NCBI GenBank assembly: GCA_037447655.1
Contig: JBBHKE010000717.1
Span: 1 to 64,000 of the forward strand
DNA length: 64,000 nt
Source of the DNA: Zygnema cylindricum
Taxonomy: Eukaryota; Streptophyta; Zygnematophyceae; Zygnematales; Zygnemataceae
Direction: 5' to 3'
The notes beneath the pieces were generated by a model. That model was not told the origin of the DNA, did not search any database, and worked only from the letters and a program-made list of their open reading frames with translations. This document shows, one piece after another, positions 1 through 10,800 of this stretch. Position numbers and translations under genes: made by a program. Position 1 is the first letter of the stretch. The number at the start of each line of letters is the position of its first letter.

Positions 1-538
1 CGGCGCCACGTCATGCCACGTCCATAAAATCCAAAGTGACCATTCCGCGATCTCGGCGACGACGTGCGCCGTCGGATTAAATCCGACATTAAATGTCGAC
101 CGTTCAAAGTGTCTGTTTCATTTGTTTTATGCGAAATGACGTTTCGCACTAAACCTTAACAAGTTCTATGTTTGTTTCGTTTCATATTCCAGTTAGATCA
201 TTTCGGTACTATACAACGGTTTATATATGAATGAAACCCTACATTATCTAACGGACTTCTACGACAGACTAGTTAGAGCTAACGGCTACGCCGCGCTCTA
301 CCGGTCGGGGGTTCGAGTTCGCCGGACTCAATCTTTTGTTGAGAGTGACTTAAGTCACTATTTAGTCCTTGCTATGGAGCTGAGGCAGCCATGGCTCCAT
401 CGCTCTCTCTCTCTTTCAGTGACTACAACAAGTATGGGGGAGAGAGAGAAGAGATGGAGGCAGGCTCCCATCATTTCTTATATATGTTTCCGCTAATTTA
501 TTTTAAACTAGAAAATACAAAAACAACTTATTTCAACA
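1..538 (-). repeat. Partial LTR of the copia family
   Basis: This stretch aligns with 1041-1574 of the neighbouring LTR and ends TTTCAACA. It contains a tRNA-like block near 270-345, a CT-rich run near 400-420 and the family's conserved end CTAGAAAATAC before the terminal CA. Confidence 0.8.
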
Positions 539-576
539 CATTGAAGGTGGGCACCCTAGAGGGTGGGCCCATAACT

Positions 577-1574
577 TGCAATTATGTGTCCTCCATTGGA
601 CTACAGAATATAGGAAGCCTCTAGATAGTATTTAACTAACCCACTTCAAGCCACAACCACTGCTGTCCAGGAAGGCAAAATGACAGTTTCACTTCACCCC
701 TATGCAGCCTGGACTCCCTTGAGTCCGTAGCAAAAAGAATCACTGAAAACGGCCAACCAGCCGATAAGTTATGAGCCGACAAATGCCAATTTATACAAAG
801 CTCTCTTAGAGAGAGGTGATTATCTACCAAAATTTCCTAAGTCCTAAAACCTCTCTCACAACCCCTATCTACTGAAGTACGAACCAATCATATTACTGTA
901 AAGTACATAAAGGTACTACGGGCGATGTCCTTTTTGTACGGTTGGTGTACGACAAGGCTGCTGAGTGGACGCGTGTCACTTTTCCACTCGTTCGTATATT
1001 CTACGGAATTCTCGCGACCGAATGTCATCCTTCCACGCGGCGCCACGTCATGCCACGTCCATAAAATCGAAAGTGACCATTCCGCGATCTCGGCGATGAT
1101 GTGCGCTGTCGGATTAAATCAGACATTGAATGTCGACCGTTTAAAACAAATGTCCGTTTTATTTGTTTCGTGCGAAATGACGTTCCCACTAAACCTTGAC
1201 AAGTTCTATGTCCGTTCGTCCATATTACAGTTAAATGGTTTCTGTATTATACAACAATTTAAATACTAATGAAACCCTATATCACCTAACGAACTTCTAC
1301 GACAGACTGGTTAGAGCTAACGGCTACGCCGCGCTTTGCCGGTCGGGGGTTCGAGTCCTTCCAGACTCAACCTTTTGTTGAGAGTGACTTAAGTCACTCT
1401 TTAGTCCTTCGTATGGAGCTAAGGCAGCCATGGCTCTATCGCTCTCTCTCTCCTTCAGTGACTACAACAAGTATGGTGGCAAGAGAGAAGAGATGGAGGC
1501 AGGCAACCTACATTTTCTTTATGTGTTCCGCTAATTAGTTCTAGACCTAGAAAATACAACTACTTGTTTCAACA
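577..1574 (-). repeat. LTR (998 bp), 5' LTR of a minus-strand copia
   Basis: Starts TG and ends CA. The LTR is written forward on the plus strand, and the interior it served lay to its left, so the element reads on the minus strand. The B-box-like GGTTCGAGTCC near 1350 lies in the embedded tRNA-like block. Confidence 0.8.
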
Positions 1575-4500
1575 CTTTTTATTCCTCAACTTAGTAAAAA
1601 TCTTGTCTCTACATCTGTGTTACATGACAAAGAGTTTGATACCTTTACTAGAAAGGGAGTCTACACAGCTAAGTATGGGGATGTGGTTTACTTCACTGCA
1701 GATAAGGGAAGCTAAGGAATGTTTAGGCTTAACCTGAGTAATGAAAAGAAGAATGCTTACTATGTTGGTGTACCAAAATTGATGATTTGGCATAAGCGAT
1801 TGGGGCATGTGCATTTTGATAAGTTGAGGGAAATGAAAAAACTTGGTGAATTAGAAGGCATTCAGTTTAGTGATAATGAAATGGTGAATGATTGTAGAGG
1901 CTGGGCCCGAGGTAAAGCTCACAGACTTCCTTTCCCTAAAGCCGCCACATATAGGGGAGAAAAGGTAGTAGATTTGATCCACACAGATATCTGGGGACCA
2001 GCAAGGGTACCCTCAGTTGGAGAGAAGAGGTATATGTTGACAATTATTGATGACTGGTCTAGATATTATAGAGTCTACTTTCTAAAAACCAAGTCTGAAA
2101 CACCAACATCCTTCAAAAAATATAAAGCCTGGAGTGAGAAGTTGCATGGAACCCCCATTAAAAGAATAAGGAGTGAAATCGAGGGAGAATATACCTTGAA
2201 CCACTTTGAGGAATACTTGAGAGATGAGGGAGTTCAGCACCACAAAACTATACCATATAATCCAGAGCAAAATGGAGTAGCTCAGAGGTTAAACCGAACA
2301 CTAGGAGATAGTGTAACTAGTATGTTGGCTGACAAGAAAATAGGAAAGAGATTTCGGGCATAAGCCATGAACTGTGCCAACAATATTAAGAATAGAGTCC
2401 TTACCTCAGCAGTCAAAGGTATGACACCTTATGAGAGATGGGTTGCAAGGAAATCGGATATCTCTCACCTTAAAGTATTCGGTAGCCAAGTTTATAGTCT
2501 AGATACGAATAAAAAAAACTGAAAACTTTATGTTAAGGGAAAACCTGGAAATTTTGTAGGATATGATGAGGATGTCAAGGGATATAGAGTCTATGACTTA
2601 GCAAAGCAAGATATCATTTTGGTCAAACACCTAGTCGTCATGGATGAAGGAAAGTCAATTGACCCTTTCAAATATACCAAAAAGATAAAAATCAGGTTTG
2701 AGTCCGAAAGTTAGGACAACTCTGTCATTCCCGAAAAGGACATGAGTGAAACCGTGATTGCAAATTCAGGGGAGATCCAAGATACAGGAGACTCACCGGA
2801 AACCTCACATACTCCTATGGACTTCGAGGAGATAGAAGAAGCGAGACAAGAACCGGCTTCCATGGACAGGGGAGGCGAAGGGGAGGCGATGAGACAGTGA
2901 GAAGAAATCCAAGACTTCCATCTATTCCAGCTTCAGAGTTTGAGGGAGGAAGGAAGAGCAGCAAAACAATACAGGAGAAACAAGCTGCTCGTAAGGTAAC
3001 TAAGCTATCTCATCCTGATGAGCCTCAGTCATACTTAGAGGCAGTGAACAGCCCAGAAAAGGATAGATGGATTAGAGCCATAAATGATGAGATGGCTTCC
3101 ATCATGGAAGCATATACTTGGGAGCTAGCAGATTGTCCTCTAGACAGAAAATCCTATTGGCAATAAATGGGTATTTAAACTAAAACTAAACCTAGATAAT
3201 ACCATTGAAAGATGTAAGGCTCGTTTGGTAGCAAAGGGGTTCACCCAAAATGAGGGGATTGACTATGAGGAGACGTTTGCTCCTGTTATTCGGTTCCCAT
3301 CAGTAAGGATTCTCCTTAGTCTGGCAACATCGGAAGACATAGAAATACATCAGATGGACATTAAGACCACCTTCCTCAATGGTGAGTTAGAGGAAGAAAT
3401 CTTCATGCGGCAACCGGAAAGGTTTGTGGAGAATGGGGAAGAGAGCAAAGTCTATAGGCTCATAAAGTCATTATATGGACTTAAGCAGGCTCCTCAATAG
3501 TGGAATAAGAAAGTAGATGAGTTTCTTACTGGTCTGGGATATATTTGGATCAGCTATGACCATTCTATCTATATTTTTGAAGATAAGGATTATGTGATTT
3601 TTATTGCAATTTATGTGGATGATGTGCTGGTGTAAAGTAAGTCTTTGGAAAAGATCAATAAGTTAAAGAAAGATCTTAGAAGCATATTTGACATGAAGGA
3701 TTTAAGGGAGGCAAGATATATTTTGGGAATCCAAATGGAGGGAGACAGGGGGAAAAATATCATTTGACTCACTCAAAAAGAAGCAATAGGAAATATGCTT
3801 GAGAAATTCCAGATGGAGAAAGAAAACAGTTGTACCACTCCCATGGACTTGAAGAAAGTAAGTGATAGGAGTGTAGAAGGAGGAGTGATAATCTTAGATG
3901 ATCAGATGAGTCTAGAGGAGAGAGAGTTTATGAAGTCTTTTCCTTACAGACAGGTCGTAGGAAGCTTGATCTACTTTATGAACTGTACAAGACTCGACAT
4001 AGCAGCAGTAGTAGGAGTCCTCAATAGGAGTCTTAACGATCCTAGAAAGAGAGATTGTGAGGCAACTAAGAGAGTCATGAGATATCTAGTAGGAACCAGG
4101 GAGTTGTGGTTGCATTTCGGAGGGGAGCACACTGATATCACCACTTTGGGCGATGCTAGTTATAGGGATGCACCTATGAAAAGATGCACTTCTGGAAATA
4201 TTTTGTATATGGGGGAAGGTGCTTGCTGTTGCAGCAGTAAACAACAAAAGGTGGTTGCTAAGTCTACTATAGAGGCTGAGTATATGGCCTCTTGTTTTGT
4301 TGTAAAATAATTAATGTGGGTCAAGTCATAATTGTAAGAACTGGGTTATATTAACGAGGGGGTGCATGAAGTCTTTTGTGATAATCAAGTTGCAATTGCA
4401 ATTGCAACCAATCCAAAACATCATTTCAAAGCTAAACATATGGACATAAGATTGAGCTTCATGAGAGAAAAAGTTGAAAATATAATTTTGAATCTTGTGT

Positions 4501-4589
4501 ATAGACCTGATGAAGAAATGGTGGCTGACATGATGACCAAACCTGTGCCTTCTCCTAAACTAAAATATTGTATGAAAATTGCGGGTTGA
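1575..4589 (+). pseudogene. Ty1/copia pol pseudogene (protease end to RNase H), 5'-truncated
   Basis: This is a decayed copia polyprotein read forward. In order it shows a fragment just after the protease (LFIPQLSKNL), the pre-integrase zinc region (HKRLGHVHFDKLR), the integrase core (HTDIWGPARV; the usual SDNGGE is changed to SEIEGE), reverse transcriptase (KGFTQNEGIDYEETFAP, YVDD box near 3614-3625) and RNase H (FCDNQVAIA). It closes with the family C-terminus MTKPVPSPKL. Several in-frame stops (about 1713, 2361, 2520, 2713, 3498, 3634, 3765, 4308) and frameshifts near 2890 and 3160 rule out a functional product. The first integrase cysteine pair is damaged (CRGW instead of CxxC). The 5' part is missing because an LTR unit abuts position 1575. 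Confidence 0.9.
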
Positions 4590-4620
4590 AAGAAAAATTA
4601 AAACTAGACTAGAAAATAAG

Positions 4621-5599
4621 TATTTTCTAGGTCTAAATTAGATAAAAAGTGAAGAGAGCGCAAGCAATCTGTCTCCACCTCTCTCTCTCCACCCCCCATA
4701 CTTGTTCTAGTCAATGAAAGAGAGAGAGAGAGAGTAGTGGAGCCATGGCTGCCTTAGCTCTTCTTGTGCAGGACTAAAGAGTGACCTAAGTCACTCTCAA
4801 CAAAAGGTTGAGTTCGGCAGGACTCAAACCCTCGACCGGTAGAGCATGGCATAACCGTTAGCTCTAACCGGTCTGTCGTAGTAGTTTTCTAGAGTATATA
4901 GGGTTTGATAAATACTTAAACAATGTTACGGTAGTTATTCGGATTAACGGAAATACAGACATAAGTACATGGAGCCGATTAAACACAGTACAAATATGAT
5001 TCCGCACAAAGCAAATGAATCAGACATTTTTTTTGACGGTTGAGATCAAATACAAAATTCTATCCGACGGCGCACGTCATCATCGGGATCCCAGAATGAT
5101 CACTTTGGCATTTAGTGACATGGCATGACCTAGCCCCACGTGGAGAGATAACGTTCGGTCGCGGGAATTCCGAGGAACGTACGGACGAGTAAAAAGTGGA
5201 CACGCGTTCGCTTAATAGCCTTGTCGTACATAGGCCGTATAAAAGGTACACCAGCAGTAGTACTTTTTGGTGTGGTACAGTATTCTAATTGGTCCGTACT
5301 TCAGTAGATAGGAGTTTTTAGAGGGAATCAGGACTTAGTAAATTTTGGTAGGCAGTCACTTCTCTCTCTGAGAATTTGTACAAATTGGCATTTTTACTGC
5401 CTCATAACTTGTCGCCTGGTTAGGCGTTTTCAGAGATTATTTTTCCTACGCACTCAAGGGAGTCTAAGCTGCATAGGAATGCAGTCAGATTTTCTGCTTG
5501 TCTGCTTGGGTAGCAGTGGTTGCCATTGAAAGTGGGTAAGTTAATAACTATCTAAAGGCTTGCTGGATTCTGTAGTCCAATGGAGTACACATAATTGCA
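4621..5599 (+). repeat. 3' LTR of the forward copia at 1575-4589, start deleted
   Basis: This is the reverse complement of the LTR at 577-1574. It ends ACATAATTGCA, matching that LTR's start TGCAATTATGTG. The first bases expected after the polypurine tract (TGTTGAAAC...) are missing: the sequence runs from GACTAGAAAATAAG straight into TATTTTCTAGG. A small deletion therefore removed the end of the polypurine tract and the LTR tip. The tRNA-like block lies near 4806-4880. Confidence 0.8.
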
Positions 5600-6726
5600 T
5601 CACTTCCTTTCTTTAATTCCATAAGAGTGGTACAACTATTAGCCTTGTCCATTTGGATTTTTTCTAACATGTTTCCAATGACCTATTTTGAGTTAATCTT
5701 TTTATCTTTCTATCTCTATCTCTCTCTACCTGAATTCCCAAAATATACCTTGGTTCTCCCATATCCTCCATCTCAAATCTTCCTTTTAGATCATTTTTCA
5801 ACTTAATTATTTTATCCATTTATTTACTTAAAACAAGCAAATCATCAATATAAATTGCAATAAAAATAATTCCTTCCTCATCTTCAAACAAATAAATGGA
5901 GTGATCTGAGTTGATCTGAATATATCCCAAACCTGTAACAAACTCATCGAGCTTCTTGTTGCATTGTCGGGGCGCCTGTTTCAGCCCATACAAAGATTTG
6001 ATCAATCACCATACCTTGTTTTCCCCCCTTGCTACATAAATCCCTCGAGCTGTCGCATAAAAATTTCCTCTTCCAACTCTCCATGTAGGAAGGTCGTCTT
6101 TATGTCCATCTGATGTCTACGAGCATAACAAAGTTTCTTCTTTTCATTGCTTAAAATCAGCCTAAACATCCTTTGGCTACCTTTTTCAGCAGCAAAATAA
6201 ACTTCCTCCCCAAAACTAGCAATAAAGACTCCTTTCCTAGTGCTAGTATTAAAATCATTATCATCTAATACAGACGTAGAGATGAGGTTTTTGTTCAGCT
6301 CCGGAATAAACAATATATCAGTGAATGTAACAATGGATGTCTTTCCTTCTACTAACACTTTCAGATCTATCGAACCTACAAGAGTAGTACTGACTATCCT
6401 CCCATTCCCGTACTCTATCTCTACAGTGTGAATCTTTCTTATCTTAGTGAACAAGTGTTTATCTTTACACATGTTAATGTATGCACGTGAATCTAAAATC
6501 TAACATGCTTCACTTTTCAATCCACTGTAAGCATATTTCTACTTTCGTGGAATTTTGACCTTGTTTTTCCCTTCGAACACCTCATCCTATAGGAGTTCAT
6601 CATCCTCTTCGTCGAATTCAGCCTCATGTACCTGTGTCCCAAGGGCATTTTTCTTTCCTCTCGGGGGTTCACCGGTCACCTTTAACCACAACTTAGTTAA
6701 CTTAGTGCACTTAGCCATATAGTGCC
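5600..6726 (-). pseudogene. Copia E gag-pol pseudogene, left part, with a protease-to-RT deletion
   Basis: Minus-strand copia polyprotein. Read from 6726 leftwards it holds the end of gag, the protease flank and pre-integrase zone (SVDL-like SIDLKVLVEG, FIPELNKNLISTSVLDD, FRLILSNEKKKLCYA). It then jumps directly to the RT core (HQMDIKTTFLHGELEEEIF near 6040-6110), so the whole integrase core has been deleted. RT continues (SLYGLKQAPRQ, YIDDLLVLSK near 5826) and stops at 5600 against an LTR. The right edge is cut inside the gag zinc knuckle by element B; the same zinc knuckle resumes at 19652. Confidence 0.88.
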
Positions 6727-7786
6727 TGTAGAAATTAATGGTCTTTTTTAAAGTATTTTCTAGGTCTGAATAGAAATAAGAAAGAAGCCGAGGCAGTCTA
6801 TCTCTAACTTCTCTCTCCAACTTCTCAAACTTGTCGCAATCACTGAGAAATTGGAGAATGAGCTAGAGCCATGGCTACCTAGGCTATCCAGAGGTTTACG
6901 GGAAAATATATTTTTGTTAGGGGTTTAATTTACGAAAAGATATGTGCCGGTGACAGGATTTGATCCTGGTACCTGTCGGCCGGCAGACAGCCAGTAGCCG
7001 GTAGCCTTAGCCGTTAAGTTTAGGAGTAGTGTTATGGACTATATAGTTTGATAATTACTTAAACATTTTTACGAAGGATAGTTCATTTAACTGTAACTGA
7101 TTACGGGAGACATATATCCAGTAAATGTAAAAGTACGGATTCCGGTACGGATAAGAAACCAATACCGCGCATTTAATTCTTTAGTGAAACGAATACCGCG
7201 CATGTATTTATTACGGCTACGATTAAATGTGAATTTAATCGGACGGTCGGAATAAACGCCGAGATCGCGGAAGAGAATTTCGGCGGTTTGTGGTCATCGC
7301 CACATCGGATGACACATGGGAGAATGACATTGGATCGCGGCATCTCCGAGGATTAAGGGAGCGAATCAGGACATACCACGTGTCGACATTTAGGCCATGT
7401 CGTAGAATCGTCGTACATAAAGTACACCGGCAGCTGTACTTTTGTGTACAAAACTGAAATCTGATTGGCTCCGTACATCAGTAGATAGAGTCTGTGAGAG
7501 TGATAGGACTTAGAAAAATTAGAAGATAGGACCCCCTCTCCCAAAGAGCTTCTGTACAAAAGGTCAACTTTGACCCTCCATAACTTACTGCTCATGGGAG
7601 CAAATTCAGAGATTCTTTTTACTATCGACTCAGGGGAGTCTTGTCTTCACAGGGGTGAAGTTGGTCAGAGTTTTTGTTTGCCAGGGTGGCATTTTTTTTT
7701 TGCTGAAACACAAAGGGGTTAGGGTTATCCTAGAGGCTTCTTGGAAGCTGTCCACTCTGAGGAATTATGGAGGTCTCAGAGTTTCA
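6727..7786 (+). repeat. 5' LTR of copia B (1060 bp)
   Basis: Begins TGTAGAAATT and ends GAGTTTCA just before the primer site GGTTATGGGCCCACC. It nearly matches 18594-19651. An antisense tRNA-like block lies near 6950-7020 (GGATTTGATCC is the reversed B-box). Confidence 0.92.
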
Positions 7787-7801
7787 GGTTATGGGCCCAC
7801 C
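7787..7801 (+). other. Primer-binding site of copia B, anticodon-arm type
   Basis: GGTTATGGGCCCACC follows directly after the LTR end. It is the exact complement of the anticodon stem-loop region GGUGGGCCCAUAACC of plant initiator tRNA-Met (recalled family knowledge). It does not match the 3' end of that tRNA, which gives the usual TGGTATCAGAGC site. The ATG at 7791 inside it is the in-frame gag start. Confidence 0.75.
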
Positions 7802-9737
7802 CTCTAGGGTACCAATCTTTAATGGAACTGGCTTCATATACTTGGAAAGTATGATGATAGGAGCTCTATGCGAAAAAATGTTTTGGGGGATAGTGAGTGG
7901 ACGGTGGGGCGTCCATCAAGTCTTGGAATTCCTCCAGGGTTTGGAGGAAGCACATTCACCAAGAAAGAGGATCCACCTTCAACGGAGGAAACAAAAGAAG
8001 GAGAGGTGGTGGAAAAAGGAAGAGAGAAGGAGGCGACCACACCAATACCAACTGGTTCGGCATTCATGTCAACTATTCCGAGGAACGAGGAGAATGATAC
8101 TTAAACCTGGGACTTCAATAATATGGCGGCAAAGCACTTCATCCTACGCCATCTCACTCAAGTACTTGCATGTCCTCATTTCCAGGTAGAAAGGGCATCC
8201 GATCTTTGGATGGCTCTCATAAAGATGTACCGAAGTGGTAAGATTCAGCAACAACAATTGGCTGATCATAAAATTAAGGAGTATGTATACAAAGGGGGGA
8301 AGATGTTGGATGTTTGCAATGAGCTTGCTACACTCTTCATGGAGCTAGAGAGTGCGGGAAAAGATTTTAGCGAAAAAGAAAAGGTTAATTGTTTACTGAT
8401 GAAGTTACCCGATGAGTTCGAGAACATAGTCAACCGTGTGCAGGACTTGCCGGACACAAGGTGGATATGGAACTTTGTGGTAGGGATGATTCTCGTTCGG
8501 GAGAATACGATTCAGATCAGAAGGGGAGGATAGAGTGGCCAAGCCTTGGCAACTGCGACCGATTGGAGAAACAAGGATTCTCGGAAACCGGTCGGAAACT
8601 ATGGGAGGAGGGAGCAGAAAAATCAGACCGACGAGTTTGGACCAAGGGTTCACAAAGGTTTATGTCATTTTTGTAAGAAACCTGGGCACTATATGGCAGA
8701 GTGCACTAAACTAACCGAGCTTCGGTTAAAGGAGGGGCAGACCGGTGGTACCCCGAGGGGAAAGAAAAAGGCCCTTGTGACACAGGTACATGAGGCGGAA
8801 TCCGAGGACGAGGACGATGAGCTCCTTTTAGATGAGGAGTTGGAGGCGAAAAACGAGGTCGAAATTCCACGAAGGCAGAAATGTGCTTACGGTGGATTGA
8901 AAGGTGAAGCAGGCTGGATTGTAGATTCAGGTGCCTCCATGCACATGTGTAAGGATAGGCACCTGTTCACTAAGATAAGAAAGATTCCCACCGTAGAGAT
9001 AGAGTACGGGGATGGGAGGATAGTCACCACTACTCTTGTAGGATCGGTAGATTTGAAAGTGTTACTAGAAGGAAAGACATCCATAGTAACATTCTGCGAT
9101 GTATTGTTTATTCCGGTGCTGAACAAAAACCTCATCTCTATATCCGTATTAGATGATAAGGATTTTTTTACTAGCACTAGGGAAGGAGTCTTTATTGCTA
9201 GTTTTGAGGAGGATGTCTATTTCATTGCTGAGAAAGGTAGCCATGGGAGGTTTAGGCTGGTTTTAAGTAATGAAAAGAAGAAACTTTATTATGCTGGTGT
9301 TCATGATATTATGATGTGGCATAAGAGGCTTGGGCATGTGAATCTAGACAAGTTAAGAGAGATGAAAAAGATGGGAGTGGTGGAAGGGATTAAGTTTAGT
9401 GAGAATGATAATATACATGATTGTAGTGGATGTGCTCAAGGTAAAACACACAGATTACCCTTTCCTAAAACAACCACCTATAAGGGAGAAAAAATTCTAG
9501 ATCTAGTACACAGAGATATTTGGGGACCGGCTAAAGTGCCCTCACCGGGGGGGAAGAGATTTATGATGACTATCACTGATGATTGGTCTCGGTATTCCCG
9601 AGTGTAATTTTTGAAAAACAAGTCCGAAGCTCAAAATTGTTTTAGACAATATAAAGCATGGAGCGAAAAACTTCATGAAACTCCAATCAAGAGAATAAGG
9701 AGTGACAATGGTGGAGAGTATACTTCTAACGAGTTTG
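7791..9737 (+). pseudogene. Copia B gag-protease-integrase, first part
   Basis: The reading frame starts at the ATG inside the primer site (MGPPSRVPIFNGTGFIY); an upstream in-frame ATG at 7767 lies in the LTR. It contains the UBN2/Copia-type gag, a CX2CX4HX4C zinc knuckle (CHFCKKPGHYMAEC near 8661-8702), an acidic spacer, the protease motif IVDSGAS near 8920, the pre-integrase HKRLGHVNLDKL zone and the integrase start (LVHRDIWGPAK). Lesions are a 1-bp deletion near 7905, TAA at 8102, TAG at 8531 and TAA at 9605. The frame is then cut by element C at 9738, just after the SDNGGEY motif. Confidence 0.9.
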
Positions 9738-10787
9738 TGAAACTCTGAGACCTCCATAAGTCCTCAGAGTGGACAGCTTCCAAGAAGCCTCTAGGATAAT
9801 CCTGACCCCTTTGTGTTTAAGCAAAAATAACTGCCACCCTGGCAGACAAAAACTCTAACCAACTTCACCCCTGTGAAGGCAAGACTCCCTTGAGTCGATA
9901 GCAAAAAAGAATCTTTGAATTTGCTCCCCTGAGCAGTAAGTTATGGAGGGTCAAAGTTGACCTTTTGTACAGAAGCTCTCTGATAGAGGGGATCCTATCT
10001 TCTAATTTTTCTAAGTCCTATCTCTCTCACAGACTCTATCAACTGATGTACGGAACCAATCAGAATTGAGTTCCGTACGCAAAAGTACAGCTGCCGGTGT
10101 ACTTTATGTACGGACATTGTACGACATGGCCAAAATGTCGACACATGTCAAATCCGGATTCAGTGCCATAATCTCCGAAGATTCCACAATCCAACGGAAT
10201 TTCGCCACGCGTCATCCGATGTGGCGATGGCCACAAACCGCCGAAATCTTCCTCCGCGATCTCGGCGTTAATCCCGGCCTTCCGATTAAATTCGGCTTTA
10301 ATCGTAGCCGTAATAAATACATGCGCGGTATTTGTTTCATTTACGAAACAAATGCGCGGTACTGATTTTTGTCCGTACCGTAAGTCGTACATTTTATATT
10401 ACTGGATCTATGTATCCCGTAATTCATTTCAGTTAAATGGTTTATCGCACGTAAACATATTTAAATAAATATCAAACTATATGCTACGTAACACTACCGC
10501 TAGACTTAACGACTAAGGCTACCGACTATATCCAATCTGCCGGCCGGAAGGTACAAGGATCAAATCCTGCCGCCGGCACATACCTTTTAATTAAATAAAT
10601 AAACCCTAATATAAAATTCGCGTAAACCTCAGGATAGCCAAGGTAGCCATGGCTCTAGCTTCCTCTCCAATTTCTCAGTGACTGCGACAAGTTTGAGAGT
10701 TGGAGAGAGAAGTTAGAGATAGACTGCCTCGACTTCTATATTTCTTTTCAGACCTAGAAAATACTAATAAAACCATTAGTTTCTACA
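9738..10787 (-). repeat. 3' LTR of copia C
   Basis: Begins TGAAACTCTGAG and ends TTTCTACA on the plus strand, followed by the reversed polypurine tract CTCCCCTTATTTT. It differs from the LTR at 15139-16187 at a small number of positions by eye. Confidence 0.95.
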
Positions 10788-10800
10788 CTCCCCTTATTTT

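Larger units (their letters stand above)
1..1574 (-). mobile_element. Copia deletion derivative: two LTRs with only 38 bp of interior
   Basis: Two direct LTR copies (1-538, cut by the window edge, and 577-1574, beginning TGCAATTATG and ending TTTCAACA) flank a 38-bp interior at 539-576. That interior matches the first bases inside the 5' LTR of the other copies on the minus strand, including the primer-site motif GGTGGGCCCATAA at 562-574. No gag or pol is left. The right end abuts a forward pol that starts in mid-frame at 1575, so this element probably inserted into that pol. The 5-bp TSD cannot be checked because the left end is outside the window. Confidence 0.8.

Noticed and set aside
10060-10392. 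Overlapping 99-110-codon ORFs on both strands, recurring at 15505, 28101 and 33501
   Set aside because: They lie inside LTRs C and D and are repeated only because the LTRs are; no domain is visible.
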